Origin: Eulemur rufifrons
Taxonomy: Eukaryota; Chordata; Mammalia; Primates; Lemuridae
DNA: 64,000 nt
Assembly (NCBI RefSeq): GCF_041146395.1
Contig: NC_090999.1
Location: 70,313,001 to 70,377,000 of the forward strand
Reading direction: 5' to 3'
Every line of letters starts with the position of its first letter. Position 1 is the stretch's first letter. The notes beneath the pieces were generated by a model. The model saw nothing but the letters and a program-made list of their open reading frames with translations, was not told the DNA's origin and searched no databases. Of the stretch, positions 61,835-64,000 are shown in pieces. The position numbers and the translations under genes were made by a program.

Positions 61835-63215
61835 AGAAAAACAGGACAGATAAAAGGAAATTTTAACTAGAAGGAAATTTTAAATCATGTGTGAATGTGA
61901 TGCTATGGGCTTTTACTAACCATAGAGAATATATTTTGAGTCATTATAAAACTCATGTAACCCATTATTTTTTTCTAGTAGCTGATGCCATTTGTATGAG
62001 GTTCCCATAGAAAATTTGTTTCTAAATATAATATCAAGAAAATTTAATTTCCTTAAAAATAGTGGTGGGTCGATCACTTCTGATAAGACCCTTTATGAAA
62101 TGGCTGCTAAATCATAGTCCAAGGTAAAAATCACAAGAATGACATCACTCTTTCAGGGTTTGAGCAATTGATTCCCACATTTTAAGTTCTTAGTTTACTA
62201 GTTAATAGGAAAGGGAAAGTGTCAAAAAAATTGCATGTTTATTAACATTGAATCCATCATTTCTGCATTAGGTCATATCAAATCTTACTAAGAAGGTATG
62301 TTTTATGGTATGAAAATTAACACTATTATTGTTTACTGTGATGTTCTGAGTATTAGAACAGAGTTCACTTTTATTTTGTCCACACTTGAAACTGTTAATA
62401 TGTTGTGGTGCTATCTAGTTTAAAAGTTATTTATTTCCAATGCTCCAAAATTATATATAGCCATATAAAAAATTGCTATCCTATGGTTCCAAGAAATTTT
62501 TGTGGATGTAGAAAAAAAATGCAATGGCCTCCATTCTTGCATTGTTTTTCATTTGAACATTCTCAGACTTTAAACCACTACCATTAAATCGAAGGTCATC
62601 ATTTTCTTTTATGTCTCCTTATCTGAAAGACCATTACGAACATATCAGCTTAAGAAAGAAACATCTAAAGCCATGTAACATTAGTTTTTTGGTCTCTGTA
62701 TAATATCCAGTGGACAGATATCAATATATCATACTCACTGCCATCACCAATAATATGCCTCAGGTGGGGATGATGAACCAGGTGAATCTGCAAAGTGAAA
62801 CCCAGGGTGAAGGTTGTAGCCATTAATTTTGTTTTATGATGTTCTATATTTTGGTTCCAGAGGATTAACCTGTAGCAATAAAGGAAGCTTAGAGTTTGTT
62901 CTCAGAGCTGGGAAAACACATGCAAAAGAAAAAATATATAAAACAAAACAAAAACTAACAACAAAACCCATGGAGAATCAGAATGTTAATTTAAATTCTA
63001 TAAGGAGAGCTATAAATAAACCACTCCATTCACCAGAGACAATGGGTTGAAAGGAGCTTGTACAAAGGCAGTGCTAAAGAAAAAACTTTAAAATAGTTCT
63101 TTGCTAAGAATTTGGTAAGAGTGCCTAATAAATCTTTGTTAGGAACTACAAACTGCACATGAGAATTCTGCCTTAAGAAACCACTTGGAACCATTGACAA
63201 AGAGCTTTAAAAATT
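61835..63215. other. Unassigned sequence
   Basis: No gene or repeat recognised; small plus-strand frames at 62405 and 62829 have no domain. Confidence 0.45.
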
Positions 63216-63229
63216 AAAATTTCCAGGCA

Positions 63230-63289
63230 AGATGACTCTGCAGCACAATGGATAGCACACTGGACTTCTAGAGCCTGGAGACATTCAAA
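63230..63289 (+). pseudogene. Tailless retrocopy of a pre-tRNA-Arg(TCT) with intron, 3' truncated
   Basis: From 63234 the sequence follows tRNA-Arg(TCT): acceptor 5' strand GACTCTG, D-arm/A-box with AATGGATAGC, anticodon arm TGGACTTCTAG with anticodon TCT at 63267-63269. An 11-12 base intron-like insert follows, then the 3' anticodon-arm start ATTCAAA (63283-63289). The T arm and acceptor 3' strand are missing. Vertebrate tRNA-Arg(TCT) genes are among the few with introns, normally between these two parts. The direct repeats AAAATTTCCAGGCA (63216-63229) and AAAATTTCCAAGCA (63287-63300) agree at 13 of 14, and there is no poly(A). The expected CpGs are lost, so this is an old non-functional copy. 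Confidence 0.83.
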
Positions 63290-63300
63290 ATTTCCAAGCA

Positions 63301-64000
63301 GTTGATGGAAGAAAATTGCCATTATGTATGCCCATTTTCAAAATAATCATAGCTAGGCTATTTACTATAATTTCTTTCAGTTGTAGAAATTGACACTTCA
63401 TATGACTTTTCAGTAATTCCCTAGACCCAAAGACAATGCTGTATTGATGTCAGTGCTATTTTTTCTCCTTTCAAATAAAATATTTTATTACAATATAAAT
63501 AAATGTAATGGTTGTTAAAAGGTCTTTACCTGTCTTCTCAGAGAGTTTAGCCCCAAAACTGAATGCAATGTACATTAAGTTCCTACACATTATAAGCAGA
63601 GACATTAGACATACCACTGCAAGTTTTAATAAGAGGTACCCCAAATGGTTCAGTAAGTGCCACTTCATCCAGCCTAAATAAGAGAGGCCAGAGGCTCATT
63701 AGTATAGAAGATGATGCTTTGAAAAAGTTTGTAGAAATAGAAAATATTGAGGTAAAGTAAGGTGGATATCAAGAGAATGCCTTGGTGTAATTGGGCAGTG
63801 TTTTTCTCTGGAAGGAGAGATGAGTATTTTCCTGCAACCTCAACCTTTGCTGGGCTGCAGAAATGAGATGCATGACCCTGCTATGACACCTGAGTTGAGC
63901 ACAATGAGAAAGAGCTTAGAAAATCGTCGTGGTTATCTAGAATTTTGAAGAATATAAAGACTGGAACTGGACCTTCTCTTGAACTCTGAGGGGAAGTGAC
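63301..64000. other. Unassigned sequence
   Basis: No repeat, RNA or coding feature recognised to the end of the window. Confidence 0.45.

Overview
This is AT-rich mammalian DNA from a strepsirrhine primate, most likely a lemur. The main evidence is a set of five dimeric Alu elements (15598, 18331, 37216, 39894, 45942). They carry the lemur-type left-arm start (CCTAGCACTCTGG), a long middle linker (AGAAAGAAATTAT, then AAAATATATATAGAAAAAA) and the right-arm GAGCTAGGCTGACGCCACGG. L1 3' ends reading TATTATGGGGGTAC on the complementary strand (50140, 53950) point the same way. The species cannot be fixed from sequence alone.

I find no protein-coding gene. The open frames are short. Those I can explain fall inside L1 ORF2, Alu, or decayed DNA-transposon transposases, and the rest show no recognisable domain. 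I read the window as intergenic or deep intronic sequence built mainly of transposable elements. The unassigned stretches are listed so the reader knows what was and was not recognised.

Layout. 1-6.1 kb: an L2 tail and two plus-strand L1 copies, the first joining a 5' UTR directly to late ORF2. 8.7-11.0 kb: a nearly complete Tigger2 (pogo) transposon with TA flanks and a dead transposase. 11.5-12.9 kb: a Charlie-like hAT transposon with 8-bp target duplications and a transposase C-terminal remnant. 15.4-18.7 kb: an LTR-like segment split by a young Alu, a lone Alu right arm, a polypurine tract and another Alu. 20.6-22.7 kb: an L1 with a 5' inversion (twin priming). 23.5-23.8 kb: a polyadenylated retrocopy of the 3' end of an endogenous retrovirus transcript. 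26-40 kb: L1, L2, MIR, MER5 and LTR relics with several Alus. 44.8-46.3 kb: a MaLR-type LTR and a young Alu. 50 kb: a short L1 with a 3' transduction and textbook target duplications. 52-54.7 kb: a nest of Alu, L1, MaLR LTR and antisense L1 5' UTR, the last interrupted by a younger twin-primed L1. 59.6-61.8 kb: a 2.2-kb old L1. 63.2 kb: a tailless retrocopy of an intron-containing tRNA-Arg(TCT) precursor.

No new multi-gene system is visible. The three observations most worth a second look are the tRNA-Arg retrocopy, the L1 3' transduction and the retroposed retroviral transcript end. Each shows target-site duplications readable directly in the sequence. Family names come from memory of consensus repeats, not from a database search.
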